In this document: positions 46,740 to 59,900 of the stretch, one piece after another
How positions within the stretch are numbered: position 1 is the stretch's first letter
How the letters are laid out: each line of letters starts with the position of its first letter
DNA from: Phaseolus vulgaris
Lineage: Eukaryota > Streptophyta > Magnoliopsida > Fabales > Fabaceae
DNA: 64,000 bases
Direction: 5' to 3'
NCBI RefSeq assembly: GCF_000499845.2
Contig: NC_023757.2
Location: forward strand, 1,126,720 to 1,190,719
The notes under the pieces: model-generated
The model's database searches: none
Seen by the model: only the letters and a program-made list of their open reading frames with translations
Told to the model about the DNA's origin: nothing
Translations under genes and position numbers: made by a program

Positions 46740-49700
46740 GTGTCAGCAAAGAACAAAAAGAGGAAGATTCAGAGCATTATTTGAGGACCCTTTAATTGAA
46801 AGATGAAAACTTTGGGAGGACTCTTGCTTCACACTCAGATCTACTCACTCTTCACCTTCTTCTCCACCTTCCCTGCTTTTGAGTCAAACAAGGATTTTTA
46901 AACCTTAAAAAAACCCCAACCCTGTGACCTAATTAAAAGCAACGAGTGCACCACTCGTCCGAGTCAACTCAGGCCCTTTATTGTTATTATTATTATTATC
47001 ATTATATTACTTTTTTTGACAAAATTAATTTACGCATACAAGTTGTTAATTTGAGATGAAAAAAAATAAACATGAAGTGTTAAAGTAAATAAAACTGACT
47101 CTTAAAAGAAAAATACCAGAGTTTTTTAAAAACTTAATCATTTATATTTATGTTGAATAATGGTAAAGTATTAAAATTTAAAGAAAAAACAAAATACAAT
47201 AAAAGTTATCCTAAAGTTAAAAAAAATATAAACTTTCTGCTATAAAAAAAAAAAAACTTTGTTCTGTAATATAAATATAGAGGTGAATTTTTCTTATCTA
47301 GGGGTGAATATGTGAAAAAAAAACATTACTCTCTTTTTAATAATAATAATAATAATAATATTGCAAATCATGATATTATAAATGTATTTGATTTGAACTG
47401 AAGGTACTGTTTTGTAAAAATTGTTACAAGTAGTACCAAAATTACAAAATTTGTGGATGATTACTATTAACAGTTACTTCTTTTTTTTTTATGCTACTAA
47501 CAGTTACGATTATGTATTAATTGCTTGTTAATTACATTTAATGAAATTTTAAATTTGCTATGAACAATTTCCTAATAAATATTGATTTTTTTTATATATA
47601 TTTTTATAGTTTAGGCACATTTTATGTCTACCTATATATGTTTTTCTTTCTGATGTTAACACTTGTATCCTTGCCTGTGTTTTGTTATTATTTATAGTTA
47701 GTTTAGTGTCAAAATTAGAAAAAATTAATTAAAATATTCTCAATCAAGATAGTTATATTAAATTTTAATCTAAATTCAATCAATAATTTATTTTAACATT
47801 TTATAAATATGATAACTACATATAATATTTTTACAAATTATTTGTAATTTAATATATTATCAACTATATTTTTATTAATATTTTCCTTATTTCTTCATTC
47901 AATAGTTTACTTTATCTAAAAAATAATTTACTTATATATTCATAATTTACTTTTTGTTATATTTATATTATAATAAAAGGTTTAGGTGATTATAATATAA
48001 CTTATATTTCTATCACAATTTTGTTTTTTTAAAAATATTTTGATAGGTTAAGAGATCATAATATTTATAAACTAATATTGAGATTAATTCTTAAATAATA
48101 TGGTGTTTTTTATAAATTAAAACAAACCCATCAATTGAGAGCAAGTAGTCTAAAATCCTAAATTTTAAGTATTAATATTCTCATCTCAAGTCTTTTAAAA
48201 TAGCATAGTTAGAAGCACAATTTATTTATTTTTTCATGAAATGTTTTCAAAGTTTTATAAAATACTAAAGTGATTTTTGTTTCTCTCACTTTTCTAATTT
48301 TGATATTATCAAAACTATAGACATACCTTAGAAAAAAAATTAATACTTATCATTTTGATTAAGTGCTAAAAAAAACATAGATTTTTTAAAGAATTTTTCA
48401 ACCAAACATACTAGGAAATGATAATATTTTGTGTTCTAACCTTTGTGAACAAAGTTTCCCTATCATAGTTGTAGTCATTCCCTATCATTGAAAAGAATTG
48501 AAATATTTTGTGATGCTTCAAGAAGATGTGTGTTGAATTGAAATACTTTGTGATATTTCAAGAAGAAGAAGAAGAAAAAAGGTTATAAAAAGTGTGTTAA
48601 TGCAAGAAATGAGAATATAAACAAAGTTGAAATCTTGTGATGGAATTACCTACAATCTATAATTCATGATTCAGAAATTTGAGTACTCAAAACTACTTTT
48701 CATATAAATTCATTTTCTAATTTTGTTTCCACATAATCTAATTTGGAATGACAAATCTTATAAATGTATTATTTTATTTTTTTAGATAATATTCATTCAA
48801 CATTTTTTAAAAATCTGAAAAATAATAAAAAGAAAGAGTAATATGATTTTTTTTAACTTATTGGAAGTGGTAAAATAAGATGGGATGAAGAAAGACTTTT
48901 AAATGTTACAAATATTAATAAAATTTTGTCTTAATTTTTTAAAAAAAATTGTGAATTTTTATTAATAATTAATTAAGTAACGCCTAGTTTATCAGTTTTG
49001 GAAATATAACACTGATTAATAATTGCAGCAACGAGTACTTAAAATTGCTAAAGTACAAATTTTATAATTCCATAATTTAATGTTGTGTAATTTTTTATCA
49101 ATAATATATTTAAAAGCTTTTAGGTCACATATTAGCACTTCCTCTTATTTTGTTACTGAAAAAATATATTAAAGTAAAAAATATATTATGTATAATAAAG
49201 TATACATAATATAACTTCACAAGATACTTCAACAAATTTTAACTGGTAAAAAATTATACATCTATAGAAATACATAATCGCTATTTATTTTACTTATGTA
49301 TAAAGTAATAAAATATGTTAAAATTTATCACTATGTTTATTATTTAATATATTATGTTTATATAGTTGACCTTATATATAATTTAATTAAAATCAATATT
49401 TACTTTGATAAAAAAATAACATGGAATTCTTAAATTTGTTAACTGGTACATCAATCAATTGTAAATAATTAGAAGTTAAATAAAGGAATGATAAATAAAG
49501 AAAAACCAGCATGGAATGATCTGATTTTCACTAATACATTTCATGAGTCTGTCACATACAAAATCTGTGTTATGATGAGTAATGCACTGAGAAAACAATG
49601 AGTTTTCCACAAAAATGCATGCTTCTGTACACACTATGTTTACAAAACAATTCCAAAAAAATCCATGAATTATGACTCTTGTTCTTGCTTTGAAAATGAC

Positions 49701-49750
49701 TACTAGCCATGACATTCTCATGAACAGAGCTTGAACATCAGATGGTGGCT
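46740..49750. other. VRN1-like promoter side and long AT-rich spacer
   Basis: CT-rich leader sequence at about 46825-46880 upstream of the first exon. (TAA)n microsatellite at about 47340-47363. The remainder is very AT-rich and shows no gene. Confidence 0.45.
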
Positions 49751-49761
49751 GTTAAGGAACT

Positions 49762-50119
49762 CTATACAGGTTGGTGAACATGCATATTCTCATGAACACT
49801 AATGACAACATTCCTCAACTCAGGAAAGATGGATATGAGTAGAAGTTCAAGTATTGCATAAGCAAGTTGCTTCACACATATGGAAGACTACAATGAAATA
49901 GAATAAAACAAGTGTGAGTTCAGAAGAAACACAAATTGTGTTTGGAAAAAATAAGATCCAACAGAAGAAAGAGTCAACAGTTACCGAGTCAATACATCAA
50001 TGGGAAAGAACTTTAACCTGAGTAAAGTAATATATATCACTGGCACAACGTTTGTACTGCTTCTGACCAATTAAGCCAACTAAAGCTGTTGGAGCTCCAT
50101 CTGACAAAAATGGAGGCAA
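49762..50119 (-). pseudogene. Two 3'-terminal exons of an unrecognised gene, cut off upstream
   Basis: Minus-strand exon 50018-50119 reads LPPFLSDGAPTALVGLIGQK then QYKRCASDIYYFTQ, ending at a CAG|GTTAAAG donor. After a 130-bp intron ending TTGTAG, exon 49762-49887 reads SSICVKQLAYAILELLLISI then FPELRNVVISVHENMHVHQP, V and TAG. Both are open, join in phase 0 and have protein-like composition, so this is very likely real coding sequence. Upstream exons should lie above 50130, but that side runs into a decayed copia element, so the gene looks truncated or is split by the insertion. I do not recognise the family. The 5' border of the first exon (AAG|TTG) is uncertain. Confidence 0.6.
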
Positions 50120-50559
50120 CTTCATGCATATTATCAAAGTGTAGGGATGTAAATGTTTGCTCTAAATTTCATAAGGTTACAAAGACCAAGTTTAGAGAAT
50201 AAAACAAGAGATATATAAGAAAAGATGATATATTTTTATTACAGGAGTCCCTTTTGTAGAAGATAAGTAATAATTAAAAATCACAACTAAAAAGAGATAT
50301 AACAGTGGTTAACTCAAAAACTCCTTAAAAACAAAGAAAATGTCAAACAAACTCTTCATGATGTTTGCTAAGATTCAGTTTAAAGGCATAACTGAATGCA
50401 GACCCCAAGAGACTTATGTATTTTATGAATTACTCTATGTTGAGTGCCTTGTTGACACATCGGCATTCAAGTTATTGTTTTAGTCTAGTTTTTTTTTAAT
50501 TTGTAAACTTTGCATTCAATTCCTATTTTCACTGTTTTCGCAAAACTAGGGGTTGGTTA

Positions 50560-52879
50560 ATAAATACATGTTCCTCCAAGTATCCATGTAAAAATGCTGA
50601 CTTTACATCTAGTTGAAAAATAGGCCACTAATTGAGTGCTGCCAATGGAACTACCAACCTGATTGTGGCATGTCTTGCAACTGGTGAAAAATCTTCTGTG
50701 TAATCAATCTAATACTGTTGTTTGTAACCCTTAGCTATCAACTATGTTTTGTACTCAACCTCTTCACCATTTTCCTTCAGTTTTGTTTTGAAAAACCCAC
50801 TTCACTCCTATGGTAATGTACACAATCTCAAGTACAACAACTTCTTTCAATGAAATCAATCTCATCATCCATAGTTTTTCTCCATTTTTTCTTATTTAAA
50901 ATCAGTTTCAAAAAGGTTGTAGGTTCACATTCTAAAAACAGCAAATGAGTGATAGGATCTTCAATTCTGGTCACCTCATAATCAGACATTCATGCAGGCT
51001 TTCTTCTTGCACTTTGAGGTCTCTCCTCTTCAAATGTGGCTGTTGGAATTTGTTGTTCTTCTAGCTCCCTTGGTTTCAAGTCTCATATCCATTATCTCCA
51101 TCAAAATTCTTAAGAATTTTCTTTGTTGCATATACGATATTTTCCTAGAATCTTTCTTCATTAAAATCAACATCACAACTAATAATAGTGGTAAGATTAT
51201 AAAGCTTATACGCTTTTGACTGACACTCAACACCAAGAAATATACATTTTTCACCTTTGTTATCAAACTTTGATCTTTTTGGGTTGGTAAGCTACATACC
51301 CAAAAATCCTGAAATGATCTACATTTGGTTTTCTTTTGCTCTATGCCTCCTCTGGTGTCTTATTCTTCGCAACATGTGAGATTTCTATTTAGAATGTGGA
51401 TGCTCCAGTTAACAATTTCAGGTCAAAAACTTTTTGAAACACTATTCTTAGTCAAGTGGCTCCTCACTGTGTTGAGAATGATTCTATTTTTCTCTCTCCA
51501 AGACACCATTTTGTTGTGGTGTAACGATATTGTAAACTCCTTTCATATTCCACTCTTCCCCATGGTTTGTTTGAATTGAAGAGACTTAATAGCACGTTTG
51601 TTAATAAAAATTTCATAACCACCTTTGCTAATAAAAATTTCATAACCTTTTTCTTGTAATTGACCATCACTTAACAAGTTGTTTTTCAAGTAGGGACATA
51701 AAGCACATTAGAAATTGTTTCTACAAAACTATTCTTGGTTTTTATCTTAATATCACCTTTCCCTATCACTTTTCATAGTAGAACTATCACCAAAGCACAT
51801 AGTAGAATGAAAATTTTCATTTAAATATAAAAAAGTGGACTTACTTCCACTCATGTGATTACTACAACCAGTGTCTACATACCAAATGTATGCCTTGCTA
51901 TCTTTTGCATTTTCAGCCATCAAAAAGGTTTCTACTTCTTTTTCCTTGACAAAATTTGAATTTTTCTCCTTTTCATTAAGATTAGGTAGTCTAGTATAAC
52001 ATTCATAGGCAAGATAATTTTATGATATCTAAAGAAATCTACCTTTGGTTTCTTATGATCTCTTCCTCTATTTTTGCTGTGAAATTGGTCATTGTTGCCT
52101 TTAGAGTTCATGCTAAAAAACCCAATTTCCTGGAATTCCATGTCCTGTATTACCTCTACCTCCATATGTTCCTTTAAAATTGTTTGGATGAGTATTTGTA
52201 GCTTTAAATGATTGCTCCTCCATTGTTGAACTTTTGTTCATCTTTTGTTCATGGGCCAACAAAGAACTTTGAAGCTCATCAAGGAAGAGAGCATCAATAG
52301 CACTGGATTCTTCATTTGAGTATACCCCATGGTCAAACTTTGGTGTTAATGAGCATATAACTTTTTCAACAATGGTTGTGTCATCCATCTTCTGACCGCC
52401 AAATCGTACATTGTTAGCAATACCCAAGGTCCTTGAACAATAACTAGTTAAAAATTCACCTTCCTTCATCTAAAGGACTTCAAAGTCTCTTCTCAAAGCT
52501 TGAAGTTGAGCACGTTTCTTGATATTTTTTTCTTCATTGAATCCCAAATATCCTTAAAAGTATCTTTGCTACTAATAGTTTCGAGGATAAAATATTCAAT
52601 GACTTGAAACAGATAATTCTTGCCTTCAAGTCTTTTAATTTCATGGCATCAAGCTCCTTTGTTATGCATATGCAAGAGCCACTATTTGCTCAAGAGATTC
52701 TCCATCAGAATGCTAATGACCATCAAATCATGGAATGACTAGTTGTACAAAGTTTTCGGAAGCCATAAGTGGGATAGTTATTTTCTTCTCTCCTTTCTCA
52801 CAATCTCGTACTACTATATTTCACCTCTCTCCTTTTTTAACACTTTAAATTTGCTATTATTATTCAAGCTTTGATACCA
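50560..52879 (-). pseudogene. Decayed Ty1-copia retrotransposon (gag-PR-INT-RT)
   Basis: Minus-strand pieces in copia order. Primer site TGGTATCAAAGC at 52868-52879. Gag frame 52113-52469 with VEKVICSLTPKFDHGVYSNEE and DELQSSLLAHEQKM. Protease WYVDTGCSNHMSGSKS around 51850-51910, with the DTG catalytic triad read as DTG. Integrase debris with TTKWCLGERK (from QQNGVVERK-type text) near 51460-51570. RT text VGFFKTKLKENGEEVEYKT, KGYKQQY, DYTEDFSPVARHATIRLVV and [11 protein letters not shown] near 50590-50800. Frame changes and stops throughout. No RNase H part seen. A 5' LTR should lie directly above 52880, but I could not match it to a second LTR. Confidence 0.88.
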
Positions 52880-53104
52880 CTGATAGAAACAGAAAAAATA
52901 AGTGTAGATAATAGAAAACGAGATATGAATGAAAAGATGGATAGTTGTATTCAAAATAGGAATCCTTTTTATTGGGAATGAGTACACAACTAGGGTACAA
53001 AATAAAACGTTACAAAAACAAAAAATGTCAACACACACAAGAAACCAGAAAATACCATAACATTCAATCATGTTCATCAGCAATAAAGCTATCATGTTCA
53101 AAAG

Positions 53105-53460
53105 AAAATCTCTTAGAATTTGGACTTAGAACCTACATAATCCTTCAAAACCAGTTTGTAAATTAGAATTGTTCAACTAACGAAGGTGACTTCACAACAC
53201 CCCTTACGCATAAGATAAACTCTGGTCACACCTAAGATTATGGACCTTGAGCATGGCAATACAATTGGCCAAAGTAAGGAAACTTGAATAGATTCTAATA
53301 CCATTAGAATTTGGACTTAAGGCTAACTTAACCTTGAATTTTTGACTTGTATGATGATGACTTCCCAAACATAATAAGTGAAAGATTGAAACCAAATCAC
53401 CAAAATGTAGAAATAAAAACTAAAAGAAAAGACACATAATAACTTTTTGTTTAGAAAAGA
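53105..53460. mobile_element. Probable remnant of a short LTR element
   Basis: TTAGAATTTGGACTTA occurs twice (about 53113 and 53303). The second copy is followed by AGGCTAACTTAACCTTGAA and preceded by CTAATACCA, which is how TRIM-like elements look on the minus strand at the primer site. Borders are unclear. Confidence 0.4.
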
Positions 53461-53469
53461 GTTTCTAGA

Positions 53470-53940
53470 ATTCTAATGTTAGGATTCTAAGTTCTACATT
53501 AAGTAGGAATGAGTAAGATGGACAATATATAAAAAAAGAAAACACACTAACCCACCCACTATCTTAAGGTTTTGAGTTGGTGGTGGTGTCTTGGTCTAAC
53601 TTATATGTAATGCTTGTGAAGGAATTTTTTGTTCATATACGCAATGAAGTTAATCTCAAATTAACTATAATGGAACCATAATTTTTGGAAGTTGGTACCT
53701 TTTGAGTACTACATAATCAAAGCTTATAATGCCTTTATTTACTTCTAAATTACATAATTTGATGAACCACACGGGAGGCAATTACACAAAATAAACCTTG
53801 ATGGTGTCTACGCACATTGGTTAAGTTTGAATAGGGTATTTGTACTAGCCTTAGAAAGAAGATAAAGAGAGAAAAGAGAGAAAATAAAGTTTCAAAAGAG
53901 CAAGAATATTCATCAATCTATTTAAATGCACTATTTTAGG
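53470..53940. other. 3' flank of the PX-domain gene
   Basis: AT-rich; holds the 3' UTR of the minus-strand gene that starts at 62401. Nothing else recognised. Confidence 0.45.
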
Positions 53941-53958
53941 ACTGTACAGAAAATACAA

Positions 53959-56900
53959 CTAACCAAAGAGAAATTTCTTCAAATCATTTGCTCTACGAAT
54001 AGCCTCAAGCTGAAGCTCGAAAGATCCTGACTGTGATTTGGACATCCTGCTTCCGCCAGATTCACTTATGCTTGGTAAAGGCTTTTGATAATATGCACTG
54101 CCACCAATGAACAGCTGAGGGGTCTGTACTCTTAAAAAAAATGTACCACCAGGCCAGAGAATCTGCAAGCATTATGCAGACAACAAGAAACATTAGCACA
54201 ACCTATTGACTACTATTTTATAATGTTTCCTCTGAACAAAATAATGGGCCTAGGATATTAAGCTAATAGGTTGGACAGATTCACTTCACAGAATTTTTTT
54301 CCCCTTCTTTTTTTATTTTACTTTTGTATCAGAAACTATTGAAATAAAACTATAATAGGAGGATAAGATTACACAGAAGTCAAAATTAAAAGAGCACAAA
54401 ACAAAAACTGCAAAAAACAAGAACAAGCAATGACTTTAAATCAAAAAAGCTTTCCAATCTTGCATGTCTACTAGAAACCACCTATATTCAAAGTAGGAAT
54501 TTGAAGTGTTTGATGAATATTTGGTGTTCTCTCAACCTGAAGCAGTTTCATTTTATTAGTTTTTAGAACTTCAATGGGAATAAATAGAGTATAGCTAACA
54601 GTACACAGCTTATGCATTGCTCTGGTTTCTTTAGCCAAGTCCAAATTTGAGAATTTTAAAGGCAACTTTTGTCCTTTTTCTTGTATGATACAAGATTATC
54701 TCTATGGCTTCTTGGCTGAGTTGAAGAGAAATTTTGTACTGTCAACTATCTATTAACAAACAGCCACTAAAACAATCCAGTGCTTTAGATGCGCAGATCA
54801 AATTGAGGAATGATGTGTTTGGGTGTGATCTAGTTAATTTGCATAAAAAAGACTCCAGGAAAGTATACAATTTCCCAGCAAAATGTTTAAAAATTTGGTT
54901 CAATTCTTACATCTTGGAGCCACCGAATCCCCTGGGCAATGGTATCCTCTCTGCGAAGCCAATGAATCTCCCTTAGGATCCAATCATCAATAGCATCTTC
55001 CATCACCACCTGTAATATCTGTTTTGAAATCCAAAAGACCTGTCTTCTGCATCAACAGAAATGGGAACTAGCAGTAGTAACCTAGCATCCTGGATATTAA
55101 TCAACAGCATCACAGCAGTTCATATATTGCTCAGTAAAATCAAATTAACCTAAATTTGAAATCTAATTACTCAAGGAAAACAAATGATATCCAGAAGAAA
55201 AAAATGGCACCATGGACAATGGGTCCACCAAAAACGAAAGCATTCAAGTTCAACTACACTTTAGATATCATGTACAAATAAATGATAGATTCATGATGGA
55301 ATCCTTGTATGTGACAATCACAACAAAGAAACATATTATACATAGAATGTACATAGAGATGAGCCTAGGCCCATATAGTAAAATACATCTAACACCTAAA
55401 TACCTATTATAGAATTGTCTCTGAGAGTCTACATTTTAACATTATGACAGAAAAATATGTAGAAATGAATATAAAAGTCTAAAGATACTTTCTCTTAATT
55501 AATATGGAGATGTTGAGACTTTTATCATTCTCTATTCACAACAAGAACCAAGTACTTGAACACTGTATCTAATACTCCTCGATGTGGGACTTAGATAGCC
55601 TATAATATCTAAGTGCTTATCATTTTACTTATAAGAAGTATAGAGTTGAGTAAACTTTAACTTGAGGCGAGTGTCAAAATATATGAAGATATCCAAAATA
55701 TCTTGGTCATATGTAAAAAAAAATCATTAAAATTAGTATCCTATTTTGTTAGATCATGCTTAGAATAAATAAGGATTTGTGCTTGAGGATCATTAAAACT
55801 CTATATTCTCTCCCTCAATACTTAAATCTAAGTTCAACATCTCTAAACATGCAAAGTTTCATGTCTTAAATAACTCAATGTAGAAAAAACATAAACCAAT
55901 AGAAGATTCTTTAAATTGGCATATAAAATTTAAAGCTTTTAGGCAATATACAGACAATAACAGTCACCTTGGAAATATAGGAAGACCAAAAAGATTACAA
56001 TACCTTAGCCAACCTCTTTTCTTAAGCTGAAATACATTGTCAACCAAATTCAAAATAGGGACAGTCACGTTAGGTGGGGTCCACTGCAAAAAATTGTTAA
56101 TATTATTAAGGTTAATAGTGTCTTCTAAACCAAAAATAGAAACGTTAAATTGATCCATTTGTTGTACATTTTGAAAATGTCCAAATGGGTCCCATAAAGC
56201 TAATGCATAACTTAAGCATACATCAATAAGTAACAGCAAACCAAATATCTCAATCAAGAAGTGTGATGTGCAAAACAAAAAGGAGAGCAATCCAAGCTAA
56301 CTACAGACCTCAGGTGGAACTCCAACTGGATCCTCCATATTGTCGGGAACTGGATTGAAATTTGTAGCTGGAACATCCTTTCCAACCTTAGCTTCCATTG
56401 GTACATCATGTTTTCTATCTAGATCCAAGTTAGCAGATTCATTATCATGGTTTATTAGCAGTTGTGAATCTTCCTTTGAGCTCAATTCATTTTCAGAATT
56501 CCACTCATTCTCTTGTGCTTCTTTATCAATATTCTCATGACCAAAATTAGCTTCCTTTTCACCTTCCTCATTATCAGAGCTTAGCGCACTCTCTGCATTA
56601 GTTTGCCTTGGAACACTTTTATCCACCTCATCCATGTTCCAGGACATGTTATGATTGGTTGACGTAGTAGGGGATGATGAACCAACAACTTTTCGAATGA
56701 AACCATCTGAAACACCTTTAAATTGTCGTACAATATCATCCACGGCATCATCTACATTGACTGTCAATATAGAAAAATTGAGCATTATGGCAGGAACTCA
56801 TTTACTAACAACAGAAAAAAACAGGAATATAGCTTGTAACAATAGGTATAAAACCCCTTAGTTAAACTGAAACAGAAAACAAAGATAAAAACATCAGCAC

Positions 56901-59900
56901 ATATCTACTGGTTAACCAACCTCCCTTCCCAAAGGGCCAAAAACCTAGAGACAATTTCTTGCCTAATTCCTATTACCTATTCTTCCCATTTACCTCTCTC
57001 CCCAAACCAAATTTCTTCCCTATCCTGATTTGCGATTGTAACATAAGCATTCACTTATACAGTATTTGAATATGTCCCATTCTGTCCTCTTATGTCCTTA
57101 CCTGCATGTGCTAATTCTCTACCTCTACCTAGTAGCATAGGTGTTCAATAAATAATAGGGGCTATATATCACTTTATAATTTGAATTATTAAAGTTGCAT
57201 TATAAAGTATTAGTATAAATAAAATTAATCTTTCTTAAAAACAAATTCAAATAAATTGCATCACAAATTAAATAAAATTAGTCTTCTTATAAACAATTTT
57301 AATTCCATAAGTGTAAATAAGAAACATAAATCATCAAAATATAAACAATTCTTCCACAAAGATCACTAAATACTTGTACTACTGTACCTGTTAAGCGTGG
57401 GATTTTACATAGGCATATCGTGGGTAAAATTTTCTTGTTATTCGTAAGTAAGTTTTGAGAGAAAAGTGAATGTGGAAAAAACTTAATTGTGGAAAAGAAA
57501 CTACCAAAAACATACAGTTTTCGATCAGATTTTCTGAGTTTAGCATGGTAACCCTAGGTAACAATCCCATAGCCTAGTTTGTGTTTTTTTTTTTCCTTTT
57601 TTTTTCACCTTTGTCAGTTTCATGATATTTTTTCACTTCTTTTTACATTCTTTTGGGATATTTGTTTCCCAGTCCACATTAGCCGCATATGTTCTCTAAT
57701 TACTACTTCCCTAGAACCGTGTTTACTAGAAAGTACGATGTGTTATTGGGATGGCTTAGATCCTAGGTTTCGTTGATACCAACATTGCCCTTATAAGAGT
57801 ACATATTGGGATTGAGAAAATAATCAAGTTCAAAGCAAATGCAAATTGGAATTGCAAAAATAATAAGTTCAAAGAATATTGAAGTCAAACAATTGCCAAC
57901 CATTTCAAAAGCATCTTATGACCAGAAACAAGCTACAAATGATGATTATTGAGTTTAGGAATTTGAGATAAAAAGGAGCAAGCTACAAATGATGATTGTT
58001 GAGTTTAGGGATTCGAGAGAAAATAATACATTGTTTATAGATGCAACTCTATTATTTATAAATTCTGTTTAATCGATATATACCTGCCAGGGTTCTCATC
58101 ATTGAAGAAGATTTCCCAAAAGAGTAGTTCTTCGAGTGAAAAAAGGAAAGAAAAAGGTGCTTAGATTGCCATTTTCCACATATTTATGGACCAAAAGAAA
58201 ATGATATAATTGTCACTTATCTAATGTTACAAAAAGAAATACCAAGCAGATACAAACCTTTGAGGAAACACTTAAAAAGTCCCACACTTCATGTTGTTCA
58301 GCAATATTAGCTATTGATAGGAGATCCTGAAGCAAGACAGTATATTTAATGTAAAGATATCATATAGATGCTAAAAAACACATCAGAAATTATTGAGGAT
58401 TGTAGAAAATTACTCAAAATACCTGGAGATATTTATCAAACTGAATGCATCTCTGATAGACAAAGGCATCCTCTGTGCTTGAGGAAAATATCCTTTTGGG
58501 AGGCAAATGTAGCAAGTAATTGGGAATATCTTTTAGATGTCGATGCAATCGCTCAAAATTCCTGTATCTGAAAATCACCTAAAGAATGTTAGTGATGTTG
58601 AAGCATAAATATAAACAAGGAACAAAGCAATTTTGGAACTCTATCATATGTACTCATTATTATTATAGATTGGTTTAAACTTCAAAATAGGGAAAAGAGA
58701 TGGTTTAGTTATTAGGAAAACTATCCCAAGAATGTACTCATTCATTTCACATTATTTTTATTTACTTTTAAGAGAATGTGATTGTTACAAAGAGAGGAGT
58801 TGAATGCAATTATCATGATAGTAATTAATAAAATATTTATTTTCTCTATCTTCCTTTTTCAACTTAAACAATTGGGTGTTCCTAATATATTACTATATTG
58901 TTAAAACATTAAACATTACAATTTACAACCACTATAAACCCAAGTAAACCTGTCTAAAATTATCCAAATTGAAACAAACATAACTTATGCACTCCCACTA
59001 TTATAGAAATGAAGGAAAGTAAACCCTCTACCTTCTTCTAACAAACCAAGTTTTCTCTAGACCGTCAGTCACTGCAATTGAATATACAGCAAAAGAAGTG
59101 GATCCTAGTTTCTCAAAATATGCTCCCATCACCTGTAGTGTGCAAGTAGACAACAAACAACAATCAAACTGAATAAAAGCAACCACAGAAAAATATCCCA
59201 TCTATCATGGCTTCAATCCCTTCAGATTTGTTAGAGTGAATATTATATAGGCTCCAAGTTTACTTACATTTTACATAGTCTATAAATCAAAAGTTGCAAC
59301 AATATCAGACAAATGTGCATACCCGACACCGAAGCTTTGGAACAAGATGTCCCTCTCTTTTAACAACCATGTCAGAACCAATCTTTCCGCGAAATCCCTC
59401 ACCATGTTTCTCAGATTCAGGGTTGTGGAACTCTGACCTCGGGGAGGACACCTTAAGAGGATGTTGGTTTCCCAGGAGAGAAGCACTGTTGGATCTCTTT
59501 AGATCTTTATATTTTTCAGAAGTGAAGTCCTTGGTATCCTTAACTTCATCAACATGATGGTCTACTTCAGAACAGAGTTCCTTGTCAGCATCTGGTGCAG
59601 ACTCCGACCTATTTGAGCCTACAACATTGAGGAGGGGATCTGAACCCACATAATGCAGAGAACACGTTCCTTCTGGAGTTGCATCAGTAGCAGGACATTT
59701 CATAGAAGGGTCCTGAGACCCGGATTTGGTACTTTTATGTTGTTTCCGTCTATAATTCCTTCCTCTTGCCCACATGTTCTCCAGATTCTCAGGTGTAAGA
59801 ACTTCAGTTCTTCTCTGGGTTGCAGCCTCTAGCATTTGTGCCCAATCAGCAGAGCCTGTATGGTTATCATGTCCACCCCCAGCACCAGAATGGCCATGAT

